A DNA stretch of 64,000 nucleotides, from positions 2,833,501 through 2,897,500 of the forward strand of contig JAFCIZ010000001.1 in NCBI GenBank assembly GCA_017871115.1. The letters run 5' to 3'. This DNA is from Cunninghamella blakesleeana. Taxonomy: Eukaryota > Mucoromycota > Mucoromycetes > Mucorales > Cunninghamellaceae. Of this stretch, positions 24,322-36,556 are shown one piece after another. The translations under genes were made by a program, and so were the position numbers. How positions within the stretch are numbered: the stretch's first letter is position 1; every line of letters starts with the position of its first letter. The notes beneath the pieces were generated by a model. It worked only from the letters and a program-made list of their open reading frames with translations. It was not told the DNA's origin and did no database searches.

Positions 24322-24889
24322 CTATTCAATGGACCAACGTTGAGAGTTAGATTTTTCTTGACCAATAGGTGTCATAGAATGAGCCGAAGTTGCTGATGCA
24401 GTTGAATGAGATACTATATAGTTTTAAAAGCAAATACGAATTATATATAATATATAGAATTAGTATTTATATATTTATATAATTTTTTTTCCTATTTCCT
24501 TTTTTAAAATATAATCTTACTGTGATTCATCAATCCAAGATTAAAGTTTCTTAAACAAATTATGGACACTGGCACAGATACTAAAATTAATACCATATCC
24601 ACACACACTATTCATTTAAATATAGTATCAAAAATAAATAAAAAAATAATAGTAATTAATTATTTTAATACTATATATTTTAATGATGATAAAATAATAA
24701 TGATGACATTCACTTACAAAAGAATGTTAAGAAAGCTCTAGAACCTAAGAATTTGGAGGGATATGCGGATATCTGAACCAATGTATAAATAAAGTAAGCC
24801 ATACTTGCCATGGATAATAAAATAAAAATATACATATTTGTTTTTCTTTCTCGACTTAACTACATAGTATAATGATAATGATAATGATA

Positions 24890-24920
<31 letters not shown>

Positions 24921-25675
24921 TATGAATGATAAAAATAATAATATTATTTTATATTGAATGAAATAGAAAAATATAAACTTACACCCAAATAAGCCAATAT
25001 TAACATAAGTACGGAAACAACACAACTAAGAACAATATGTTCAATTAATTCTTTTACTAAATCCGATCTTTTGATTTCATTATTAGCTTCAGGCCACCAA
25101 GCTACAATCATTAATGCGAGATATTGAATAGAAAAACCCAAAAAGAAGAAGAAATCGAATTTCAACAACATCATGAAGATTTGGTACATTTTATAACGAT
25201 CTAATGGTTTTAAAAAGAAAAATAAAATAAATAAATATAAAACAATTATCATCCTTATTTTTATCATCTTATTCTACCATATATAAATAAATAAACAATT
25301 AATTACCTCTCATTTGTAAATCAGCACCGATTTTTTTATAGATATGCCAACCAAATTCTAAATAAAGTTTATAAGCTAATACACAAAACACTACACTGCA
25401 AATGACCATAACACAAATTTGAGTGATTTCTGCCCATTTGGAAGCATGTAGGGCATCACCTAAAAAGGCAGTAGCAAGCTTAACGACAGAACCATCTGTA
25501 TTAAATAAAGTAGCTGATTGATGATATTGAATGATTGAATATGCTGCTAAACCCCATTCAAAAGCTACTAGTGCGATCAATTGAATTGTATTTTTTTGAT
25601 AAATCTATTTTAATTTTTTTTTAAAAAAAGAGGTAAAAGATATTTATATAAATTAATAATGACGATCACATATTA

Positions 25676-25708
<33 letters not shown>

Positions 25709-26301
25709 TATAATCATCATATTTTATAGGAATGTAGATAAAAATGATGATGATGATGGTATTTATTTACCGCATCAATGACCAAAATAACAGTAAATAA
25801 TTGTGCAATTATAAATAATACAAAATATACCAAAAGTGACCGTGCGTTGGCAAAAGCTGAAGTAAGGTCATCATCCCCATTATTTGTTAAATTTTGTCTA
25901 TGAAGTATATCGATTTGATCCGAGTGATATGAAAAGATAATGGCCTCAAATATAATAGCTAATACTGCCTGACCTATGATATGACAAAATATTGCTCTGG
26001 TCCATTTTGATTCTCCAAACTATACATAAAACAAATAGGTAAATAAATAAATAAATAAAGGCATGTTATTAGTCTATTAGTATATTTATAAATATATTTA
26101 TATGTTTATGTTTAAATTAGGGTATGTATATATGAATAGTTTTGATTGAATATAAATATGAATTCTATTTGTTCGTATATTTTAGTAAAAGTTGTATCCG
26201 TTTTTTCCCAATTTTTACTATCCAAATAATATATGACTATATTTAAAATAAATTAAAATTAAAACACAAGTGCTACTTACAATACGTGAGATGATCCACA
26301 T
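24322..26301 (-). CDS. UPF0658-type Golgi membrane protein
   Basis: Seven exons, 26301-26281, 26019-25771, 25604-25307, 25200-24983, 24859-24718, 24607-24521 and 24413-24322, give 368 residues. The first exon carries just MWIISRI. The product is polytopic: hydrophobic segments occur near [109 protein letters not shown] and [15 protein letters not shown]. The blocks [20 protein letters not shown] and [20 protein letters not shown] match my memory of fission yeast UPF0658 Golgi proteins. The C-terminus SQRWSIE is cytosolic-type. Molecular function is unknown. The spliced frame closes exactly. Confidence 0.8.
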
Positions 26302-27294
26302 GGAAAAAGATTTTTATGTATATGTGTTTGCGTGTGTATATATAAATATATTGAAATGGGGTATTTTCTTTATTTTAATAAATAAATAAATAGATAAATA
26401 TATATATATATATATATAGTATATATATAAATAGTAATATTATATATTATGTATAATATATAAAATATGCTTAGTAGAATGAAATATTAATAATAATATT
26501 TATATAAGTATATATTATTATATTATTATAAATAAAGTTTTTAAAATGAAATGAAAGAAAAAAAAAAGAGTAAAATATAAAATGAGAGGGAAGGGATTAT
26601 AGCATATAAAAAAAGAAGAAGAAAAAAAAAAAAGGAAGAAAAGAAAAAGAAAAAGAGAGGAAAATAAATAAATAGATTATAAAAGAGAAAAAGAAAAAAG
26701 GAGAAATCCAAAGAACCAACTGATGATTATATTATTTTAGGCCATTTTAAACACCGCCATTTATTTAAATTGGGTTGTCCAAATATGGAATGACTTTTAT
26801 ATACCTATCTCACTTTTTTTTTTTACTATAATTATTTTAAGTATAAACTACATTAAGTTTGGTAGATCATTACTTTTTCTTTAAAAAGTTATTGTTCATT
26901 TTATTATTATTATGATGATGATAACGGGTAGTGATGATCATTATCATTATTTATCAACATTTTTTATTTTAATAGTATTATTATTTTATTAAAAAATAAA
27001 ATGAATAATAGGAGTGAAAAAAAAAAGTATATATATACATATATATTCTCTACTTATTTATTACTACTAAATATAAACTATTAAAGCAATAATCAGATTC
27101 TTTTTACTATATATATATATATATTTGTATTTATATATCAATTTATTTAACATTATTCTACGTATAGAACATATTTTTATTTTACTATGATAACAATAAA
27201 AAAAATTATATTTTATTATAAGTGATAGTTATATGATACAAAATAAAAATACATTTTTTTTTTCTCTTTTCAAGTTTTATTATTAAACAATAAT
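26302..27294. other. Spacer with long polypurine stretch
   Basis: Lies upstream of the minus-strand UPF0658 gene and downstream of the binding-protein-like gene. About 26548-26708 is almost all A and G on the plus strand, so pyrimidine-rich on the coding strand upstream of the start, matching the T/C leaders of other genes. The rest is A/T repeats. No gene seen. Confidence 0.55.
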
Positions 27295-29179
27295 TTATAT
27301 ATCATTCATTTTATAAAATGTATGAGTAGGAGCACTCTTTTTCCTTTGATAATAGAAAAATCCACCAATGGTAAGTATAACTACTATCACAATAACACCT
27401 AGTGCGACACCAATTTTACCACCAATAGATAATCCATTGCCATTATTAGAAGAGGATGAACCTTGGCCAGAAGAACCTGTAGAAGGGTCTTTTGGATCAA
27501 ATCGGTTAAATTCACACTTACTTTCTTGGAAATGGGAGCTTATATCGGTACAAACTGGATAATTATTGACTACATTGGTCAATTGAGTAGGATCACCTTT
27601 TATATAATTACGTAACCAAGTGGATGGATATGAGGGTTGATAAGTTGAATATACCATATGAATAATGTCTATTATATATATATATATATATATGTATATG
27701 TTTGATTTGTTAATGTTAGTATGCTTTCATATATATATGCATTCTTTTCCTTTCTCTCGCTATTTACCTTGAATCATGAGGTCAGATCTAACTGAAGCTC
27801 GTTCCGTCCAATCTATTTATTATTAAATATATAAATAAATTAATAACAGGCAAAAAGATTATTACTATATATATTCTTTTTTTAATTATTTATTTATTTA
27901 TATGATGAAGGTGCTATTTTAATTTTTTTTTTCGTAATATATACCTGGGAACCCAGCAGTATTCACCAACCGATCAATTCTATAAATATTTTTACTTTGA
28001 ATAAAATTAGTAGCATTAGGATCCACATTGATTAAAGCAGCTTGCCATGCACTATAAGATATACCAGTTTTGGGTGAAGAAAGATCTACAATAAATTGAG
28101 CTTCATGAAGTGTATGATGTGAGCCATTATAAAGAGTCATACCAGCTTCGGTAACCAAGGTTTGATAATAATAACTTGTTTCAACAGACCATGCGTTATT
28201 TTCATAGCGTACAAAGGCAATGGATTGTGCTCCCGCTTTGGCTAAATTATCTTTATGACAGTAGTAAATTGTTTGGATGTTTTGCAAAAGTCTTATTGCA
28301 TCTTGTTCTTTATCAAAAAAATAACTGAGATAAACTAACCATGATGATTTCTAAAAAAATAAAATGAAAATAGACGTAAAATAATATATATATATATATG
28401 AATTAATAAAAATTATTCTTTGCCATTCATTCTTTATATATTTTATTACTATTATTGTTTCATTTAACATAATCAATATATTTTAACTTTGGTACCTGAA
28501 TAGGTGTCATTGAATCATCGGGTGAAAAACTAATAGTGGTAGTATTATTTTCAACAGATGTACTATTACTGATCACAAGAGACGCCGTGTTAGTGGGCGC
28601 TAAATTTCCCATACAGTTTGATGTGATGGATTCTTTATCGTTAGTATAAGTAACTTTATTATTTAATTCAAGTAACTATGGATCAGAAATAATAAAATAT
28701 ATAAGTATATTTATATATTAGCTTTTTCTTTCTCTTCTTATTTTTACCTCCAAATAAGGAATAGCAATGTTGGCATTCATTATTCCAATACTTTGTATAT
28801 TAGTCGTATTGACATAGATGGCATTTGTAAATGGATCAGTTAGAGTAGGAGGTTTTTGGCCTTGATAAGTTACTACATAGCTTTGATTAGTTTTTTGATT
28901 GTGGATTATTTTATACCAATTATTATAAAGCACACTAAATCCATTCCCAGCATCTAGAAATATATATATATGTACCCATTAATATACCCATTATTATTAT
29001 TCTGTCGTTTTTAATATTAGTATTATATTAATAATATCTCATAAATACTTACCATTACTGATTCTATTAATATCAGCATATCGATCTATAGCAGTATCAA
29101 AGCCAGGATCTTGACATTGAATTAAATAAATATAAGTAAATAATAAAAAAATCTGTAATAATAGATTTATTTTATTCAT
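27295..29179 (-). CDS. Secreted/anchored periplasmic-binding-protein-like protein
   Basis: Six exons, 29179-29053, 28953-28748, 28675-28496, 28350-27945, 27812-27768 and 27668-27295, give 445 residues. The start MNKINLLLQIFLLFTYIYLI is a signal peptide with likely cleavage after QC. The ectodomain has many NxS/T sites. It reads FSVLYNNWYKIIHNQKTNQS, then VNTTNIQSIGI, IPYLELLELNN, SSWLVYLSYFFDKEQDAIRL and FPDWTERASVRSDLMIQDII. A Gly/Ser-rich linker precedes one membrane span (IGVALGVIVIVVILTIGGFF) and a short basic tail. The IPFLELLGL-type and A(S)WLxYLxxFF blocks resemble fungal proteins annotated as TroA or periplasmic-binding-like. I assign this from memory, and the ligand is unknown. The KCTD-BTB gene ends 173 bp upstream. 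Confidence 0.72.
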
Positions 29180-29234
29180 AATATACAGAAAGAAAAATTA
29201 ATATTGATAATAATAAAAAGATACACACAGAGAT

Positions 29235-29271
<37 letters not shown>

Positions 29272-29352
29272 TAAAAGGGAAGGAAAGAAAGAGAAAGAAA
29301 TGATTAATTTTTAAATCTAAACTTTAAAAAAAATTTAAGCTGGTTTTAAAAA

Positions 29353-31655
29353 TTATTGTAGAATTTTGATCAATCCATCTATTTGATAAAAGTAAGCCTA
29401 TATGTGAAAATAATCAAATATATAAATACAGTAAAAAGTCAGATGAGTCGACTGTATCACAAGAAAATTCATCACGATTTACTTTTATTTTTATAGTTTT
29501 ACTTACTTCTTGCAATAGTTCCTGACAACTAATTATATATTATTTGAAAAATAAGTAAATAGTTATGTGTATTTGTATATGTGTGTATTTTATATTTATT
29601 TATTTTTATTATTTAGTATCTTTTTACTTACGTTGAATGATGTTGTATTACAGTTGGGGGAAGCTAGTATTTTAATAATAATAATAAAAAAAAGGAATGT
29701 AAATTGATATATCAAATATAATATCTTTAGTCTTTTTTTATTTTTTTATTTTATTGTTTTTATTTATTTATTTATTTATTTTACCCGAAGATCACGCAAA
29801 TAATTTAATACCAATCGAAAATGAGTAGGGTCACGATCAATAAAGTAAGATCCGTCGGAACTTGGTTCCAAAGGATGTTTTCCTGAAAACATGGTGGCTA
29901 ATAAGCTTGACTGATCTCTTTGTAAAGTAGCCAGAGTTGTCTTTTGATAATAATCATAAAATTAATAAATAATTAAATTAGCATAAGAAATGACCAGACT
30001 TTTTCTTTTCTCCTTCTCTTCCTTATTATATTTATTTTATTACTTACTTCAAAAATTTTGCCTCCGATATTAAGTTTAATTTTATTTTGAAATGTTGTAA
30101 TTTCTATATATTAGTAAGAAAAATAAAATAAAAATAAAACGCATATAAAGTGAATAAAGTAATGACAATGTTGATTATTTATATATATATATATATATAT
30201 GTATATTTATCCCATTTTCTTACTTTGTGGTTCTTTTTCATTTAAGGTACGCTTACGATAAGCCAATTGTTGATGTTGTAAATCCAATTGATAAGATCGA
30301 TGTTCATATTCCTTTTCAATTTTCGTATGAAATTGTGATTTACTTGCTTCAAACCGAGATTCCAATTGTTGTAAATTTCCCAAAGTCAATTCAATATCTT
30401 TATAAATATTTTGTTTGGTGGTTTGGTATGATTCATTCAACATACCATAATCAGGTTCAAAATCATGCCATATTCCATTATAGCAACCGTCTTCTTCATC
30501 ATTAATATCACCATTGTTTTTCGTTTGACTTTCAAGTTCATCTGTACCATTTGTTGTAATTGTTCCATTATTTGAAAAGAAACCAGTATGTCTTGGAGTA
30601 CGTCGATAGCCTCTTAATTCTTCTTCATCTTGTTCTATTTGTGATAATAGCATAGGTGCTAAAGGTGGTGCTGATGGAGATGGAGATAAAGATGATGATG
30701 CTGATAATGGTGAACCAAGTTGAATATGATTGCTTTTATTATTCTCATTGCTATTATGTTGTTCAAGATTTGTATTGGTGATTGTATTTACGGTTGTTAT
30801 ATTATCATTGTCATTATCATTATTATTGTTTGCTGAACGATCCATTTTATATATATTTGAAGTAGCAAATGGATTTAAACTGCTAAGTTTATCTTCATAA
30901 TGCGGTTGTTGCTGGTATTCATAGCGCTGATGATGACTCTTTTCACTTTCTTGATAATAATCATAATTATTACTATTGTTATTATTTTCATAAAGATCAT
31001 TATTATTATTATTACTACTATTATTATTTATTTGATTCCCAATATCCGTATTTACAAGTTGATTAAAATGATATTCATGTTGATCATAGTGGTGACTAGT
31101 ATAGGGGGATGATTCCATTTGATTTCCAAGCATATGAAGGCCAGCAACAAGCTCTTTTTGATGATCCACTAATTTATCTTGATTTTCTTTACCTTTATCA
31201 ATTTCTTTTTCGTTTTCTTGTTCATGTTCTTCTTTTTCTTCTTCTTCAAGGTGTAATCTTTCAAGTTTATGAATACTTTGATCATCTATTGAAGCAGCTG
31301 ATTCAAATAACGAGATACTAGAGCTAGAAGAGCCTTTTGAATGGTATATGCTATTATCATTGTTGTTATTGCTGTTGCTATTTATATTGCTATTATTATA
31401 AATGTTACTAGTAATGTTATTATTAGTTTCTATGGCTGTGGATGACCCAATTGAAAAGTCATGTCGTTGTTGCTGTTGTTTTTGTTTTTGTTGTTGAACA
31501 AATAGTTGTGCAGGTGTAGGTTCCGTAGTATTAGTGTTAGTGGTAGTAGTGGTAACATAAGACTGAGCAAAACTTGTTAATGTTTGTGGAGGTATTTCTG
31601 GTGAACTATGGGTTGGTGATTGAGGTGGATGAGCCCAAGAAGGTGTATGATCCAT
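29353..31655 (-). CDS. KCTD-type BTB protein with long disordered N-terminus
   Basis: Six exons, 31655-30224, 30103-30048, 29940-29785, 29663-29632, 29528-29507 and 29397-29353, give 580 residues. The first about 470 are Ser/Pro-, Gln- and Asn-rich with acidic runs and a short coiled coil near the end (LTLGNLQQLESRFEASKSQF). The T1/KCTD BTB fold follows: KIKLNIGGKIFETTLATLQR, SLLATMFSGKHPLEP, GSYFIDRDPTHFRLVLNYLR, then LPPTVIQHHSTCQELLQEAY and FYQIDGLIKIL at the stop. KCTD proteins are usually Cul3 adaptors or oligomeric scaffolds; the target here is unknown. The BTB part is encoded by five short exons (22-156 nt), which is why no long frame covers it. It would be missed by single-frame gene calls. 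Confidence 0.85.
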
Positions 31656-32245
31656 CTTTTTTTTTTTAATTGAGTATAATAATTTAAATTTTATAATTTT
31701 GAAAAGAAAAGAAAATATAAAATAAAATAAAAAATAATATAGAAATGATTATTTTTTTTATTTAGATAATAATAGTAATAAGAATGATAATTATGAAAAC
31801 TATAAAGGACACAAAAGTGAGGAAAAAGAAAATGGTAAAAAAATAAGAATCCAAAAAAGGAACATAGGAAAACGATTTTAAATTCCGTCTGATTTTGTTT
31901 TTGCAGGACCAGTATGAAATTTTTTTTATTGGTTCAAAAAAAAAAGAGCATTATAATAAAAAAAAAAAAGAGTGGTTGATTTAATTATATATTAAAGGAG
32001 AGTAAAAGGAAAATTGTTTGACTACACAAATCATAAGTAAAAAAAAAAATACAAAATTGAAGATAAAAAAAAAAATAAAAAGAGCAAAGTAAAAATTAAA
32101 AGGAATAATAAAATCAATTAAAAGGATTGTCATGTGTTTAATAATAAAAATAATAAAGTAGAATAGAGTGTGATAATAAAATAAAATATAATAATAAAAA
32201 AAATGAATGATCTGGGTGGGGGAAGTGGAGAAGGGAAAAAAATTA
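31656..32245. promoter_or_regulatory. Upstream region of KCTD-BTB gene
   Basis: 590-bp spacer. Most is A/T, but AACGATTTTAAATTCCGTCT followed by GATTTTG occurs at 31871-31897, about 220 bases upstream of the minus-strand ATG. The CCGTCTGATTTT core is nearly repeated before the PP2A gene (59950-59973). Confidence 0.3.
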
Positions 32246-33858
32246 TTATTTCAAAGTACCAAAAACATCGTTATCATCAAAAGCACAGCTATTTTTTGAT
32301 ACGTCTAATTGTTGAATTAAGGTACGAAGGAAATATTGTTCAAATTTTGAATTTTCAAAAACTGTCGTTAAACTTTCTGAAGGACATCTTAAAAAGTTGG
32401 GAGCAAATACCATGGCTAAATTATTCACATTCATTAAAGTGACTTTAATAATAGAAGGGCTTGTAAATTCTTGTAAAAAGCTTATCATATAAAGGGCAAT
32501 GCGTCTATTGACTTCTGGAAGTTGATTGATAATATCGATTGCTTTGGGTGCATTTTCAGAATGTGCAAGACAAGTGTCATATAATTCAGATGGAATCAGT
32601 GGTTCGGCAAGATCACGAAGCCAATATTTAAGTAAAGATGCTGGTACATTTGGATCAGTGATACCGCTAGCATCATAATTTCCATTTTCTATTCTAACAC
32701 GCTAATAAAATAAAATAAAATAAATATTAAAAAAAAAAAATCGATCGATCATTTATTTTTATAAATTTTTATTTTTATTTATTTATTACCAAATCAGTTA
32801 CATCATCCGCATCGCCAGAAACTCTGAATATACCTTCGGATTGTTGACCATTTAATTGATGTACTGTTTCAGCAAGGAAAGTGACAATTTTTGGGATTTT
32901 CAAATCTATACCTTGTTCTTTTTGTAAGTTCATAATAAATGGTAAAGATTCTCCAAATACAGAAGGTTTAAAAGGAGCTTCCTGTTAAATAGTATTAATA
33001 ATAAATAATAAATGAATAATGATGTATTAATAAATAGGTTATTTTTTTTATATCTTTTTTTTCATATTCTTTCTCTTTTCATATTGGATTATAAATAAAT
33101 AAATAAAATTTAATAATTATATTTTAATTACCTTTGCACGTTGAATTTCAGCTGATGTTAAAACTTTTCCTTTAGCACCACGTTTACAAATTCGTTTCAA
33201 TTTATTCAAGACGTGTTTACTCATAATGCCAACATCATTTTCAACAACGTTCATATTTTCTTGTACAAAATTCGTAAGATAATTTTCAAGATTTTTGGAT
33301 GGAGGAAAGGCAACACTAATAACACATAGTATTTCCCAACCTTTTTTAATGCTTGATCTATAAAAAAATAATTTTTTTTAAAAAAAGAAGGTTAAAATTA
33401 ATATGTAAATATATATTTCATTTTTATTAATTTATTTATATATTATTATTATTACATCATGATATCATAATATAAAACTTTATTATTATTATTATTCTTA
33501 CCCATTTGGATTATTATGAAGTTGTTTGCATACTTGTACATAAATTTCATCCCGCATTTGGCCTTTTGTTATACCAAAATTAAGAATACTTTGAAAATCA
33601 TCGATATCATTTGTATTTCTTGGCCTTGAACGGTCACCCATAATCATTTGAATCATTTTGAAACATTTTAATACATCTTTATAAAAGTCGTTATTCATCA
33701 TAATCAAAGGTTTTTTGATAGAATCCTATTTTAAATAGATAAGAATAAAAGAGAGAAAAAATAATAATAATTAATATATATATATATAAATTCAATAAAA
33801 TTATGCTCTACTTTCTCTCTCTCTCTCTTTTTTTTTTTTTTTTTTTTCTCTTGACAAT

Positions 33859-33889
<31 letters not shown>

Positions 33890-35270
33890 TTACTTTTGTC
33901 CATTGTAACATTTCAGTCATAGGTACTCGGCGTCTAAAAAGTCCTTTTTTATGTGTTGAAAAATATTTTTGAGCAAATCCATCAATAGCAAATTGTTTAA
34001 TATCTTGTCGTAAACCAGCAGGAAGCGATGGTCTAAAGTTTAAAGATAAAAAAAAAAAATGAATAAGTTTATTTTATTTTAATTAATAAATAAAAAAAGC
34101 AAAAAAAAAACCCCCACTTACTGTTGTGATTGTTGTGATTGTTGTTCAGGAATCCGAGCCAGCGGATAATCGTTTGGGGTAGTAGAAGAGGATAATTCAA
34201 TATTACTGTGATTTTTGATAGGATTCATTGCATCTGCTGCATCTAATAATAATAATTATCAGTTAAAAAGTTAAAATAAAATAAAAAAAATATTAATTAT
34301 TAATATCCATATTCGTATACTAGGTTTATTTTTATTTATGAAAGTTATAGATACCTGGATTATTTATTGGCTGACCAATAGAGAAAGGGTTTTGAACTGA
34401 AATAGGACGACCACCATTAACGAGATTCCATAATGGTTTTGAACTAAAGTTTGAAAAAGCAGAAAAATGAGATAATCTTCTTGGACGAGAATCACTAGGT
34501 GATGGAATGGTATTTTGATCCGATTTCTAAATTATAATGATAAAAATCAAAATAATATTAATAATTAAATATGCCAATTTTTTTTTTTAATATAAATATC
34601 CATAAAATAAAGCCATCTATCTATCTACCTGTGATCGTACACTTTGTTTTCTTGATGGTGTACTTAATTTCTTAAAAACACCTGTGGTTGAGTTAGGTAA
34701 TACTGTAGAAAGAAGTGATGAGCCATTTTGTTGAGGAGTAGTGGATGCAGTTGATGTAGTTGATGTTGGGCTAGTTGTTTCTACAAAAGTTGTATCATTT
34801 TTTCCATCAGAATTAGATCGTTGGTGAAGAGATCGTCGTAATGAGCTTGTTACTGGTAAATCTAAGGAACGACTATTTCGTTTCATTTCTATTGGTGTTG
34901 GTGTGGTGGATAAATCTCGTTTTACTAAAGATATCCGATTTGTAAAAGCAGGAGATGACTAGAATATATATATATGTTTATCCATTTTAAATTAGTAGGT
35001 AAATATAAATAAATAAATAAATAATAAATAAATAATAAATAAATAATGATAACAGTACTAAAATTTACCTGAATTTTAACAAGAGAAATGACATGTTTAT
35101 CCATTGGTTTATTCCATTCAGTAACGCAAGTTTTTGTATGATAATAATAAGGTAAATTAGTTTGATCATCCCATAATTCCCACCAATCACCATCAGGATC
35201 CATTGCTTTCCTAAGTTTATCAAAATATATTAAGAAATATCATAGTATTAATAAATAATGATATCCATGT

Positions 35271-35311
<41 letters not shown>

Positions 35312-35564
35312 ATTGACATGTATCTATTTTAAACATACATTATTCCAGTTGTAGGTTTTTCCCAAAGACATTCACCAGTTGTCTATAAAAAAAAAAAAAA
35401 ATTAAAATAATACATATATATGGATAGATTAGTAAGAATGTTTATTTATTTATACAAGATTTTTGATATTTGTAATGTTTATATTATTAATTTACGGGAT
35501 TGGCAAAGAAAGAATTATTTGAATTTGGATCAACGATTTCTACCCAGTCATATTCATACAACAT
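32246..35564 (-). CDS. WW-WW-MyTH4-RhoGAP protein (ARHGAP39-like)
   Basis: Eleven exons, 35564-35496, 35382-35339, 35210-35069, 34958-34629, 34526-34355, 34242-34122, 34032-33894, 33725-33502, 33357-33132, 32981-32790 and 32701-32246, give 704 residues. Two WW domains open the protein: YDWVEIVDPNSNNSFFANPT with CLWEKP, and GDWWELWDDQTNLPYYYHTK with VTEWNKP. A Ser/Thr-rich linker follows. The MyTH4 domain runs from AIDGFAQKYFSTHKKGLFRR and LQWTKDSIKKPL to DEIYVQVCKQLHNNP and KGWEILCVISVAFPPSKNLE. The RhoGAP domain has EGIFRVSGDADDV (arginine finger), LLKYWLRDLAEPLIPSELY and NNLAMVFAPNFLRC. It should stimulate GTP hydrolysis by a Rho/Rac/Cdc42-type GTPase. This order matches animal Vilse/ARHGAP39. 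Confidence 0.92.
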
Positions 35565-36556
35565 GATAATAAAATATAATGTATATATATATATATATAA
35601 TAAAGTATTAAGAAGAGAAATAAAGAGTTTTTTTTTTTTTTTTTTTTTTAAATAAAAAGATATATGTTAATATAAAAAATAAGGGGGAAAAGAATTAAAG
35701 ATGAAAAGAGAAGGAAATAATTTATAAAGGGGAATTTGTATAATATATATATATTATATAAAAAGAGGTTTTTGAGTTCAAAGGTAGAAATGAGGAGTGA
35801 ATTAAAGGAAGAAAAAAAATATAAAAAATATAAAAAAATAGGGTATATAAATTAGTATATAATAATTAATGAATGAATACTTTTAAAAAATATAGATTTT
35901 TTAAAAAGAGAGTGAGAGAGTTTATATATATATATATAAAAAAAAAAGAGAGAGAGAGAGGAAAGAGAAATAAATCTATTGTCATTTAAAAAAAAATAAT
36001 TATAAGTGCGGTTTTTTAAAAGTCCGATGCTTTTTTTTTTTTTCTTTCAATGGTAATTTATGATATTGGACACCCTAAAAAATTGCCTTTTTAACCTATG
36101 CTGTGAAACAATTATACTTTAATAAAGTTTTTTGAATAAAAAATTATGATTTTATAAATATATAAATATATTATATTATTAAATTGATACTAAAAGTTGA
36201 AAATGATATATAAACTTCATATATAAAATAAAGTTAATAAAACAATCTATAAATCATTATTTCACTAATAATTACTTTATATTTTATTTTTTATATTTCC
36301 CCTCATAAACTTAATTTTTTATTTTTCACAAGTTATCATACTATTTTTATAATTCAACTCCTTAACCAATTTCTTTTGTTCGGACTTTTTATTAGTAACA
36401 CAATAACATTTGAAAAAATATTATTTTTTTTTGATTTATATAAATATATAAATATATACATATTATGTATTTATATATACATATTATATAAATATAGATA
36501 ATGAGTGGTATAATGTATTATTATTTAATAGTAAACAAAGAAGCAATTACTATTAT
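35565..36556. promoter_or_regulatory. Spacer with near-palindromic CG element
   Basis: Lies upstream of the RhoGAP gene and downstream of the Hsp70-like gene. At 36009-36026 the sequence CGGTTTTTTAAAAGTCCG is close to a perfect inverted repeat. Purine runs at 35690-35970 mirror the pyrimidine leaders of other genes. No gene seen. Confidence 0.35.

Noticed and set aside
30900..31321. Plus-strand frames of 70 codons each opposite the KCTD-BTB first exon
   Set aside because: They arise from the complement of Asn/Gln-codon repeats, which read as Ile/Leu/Val runs; no independent signal.
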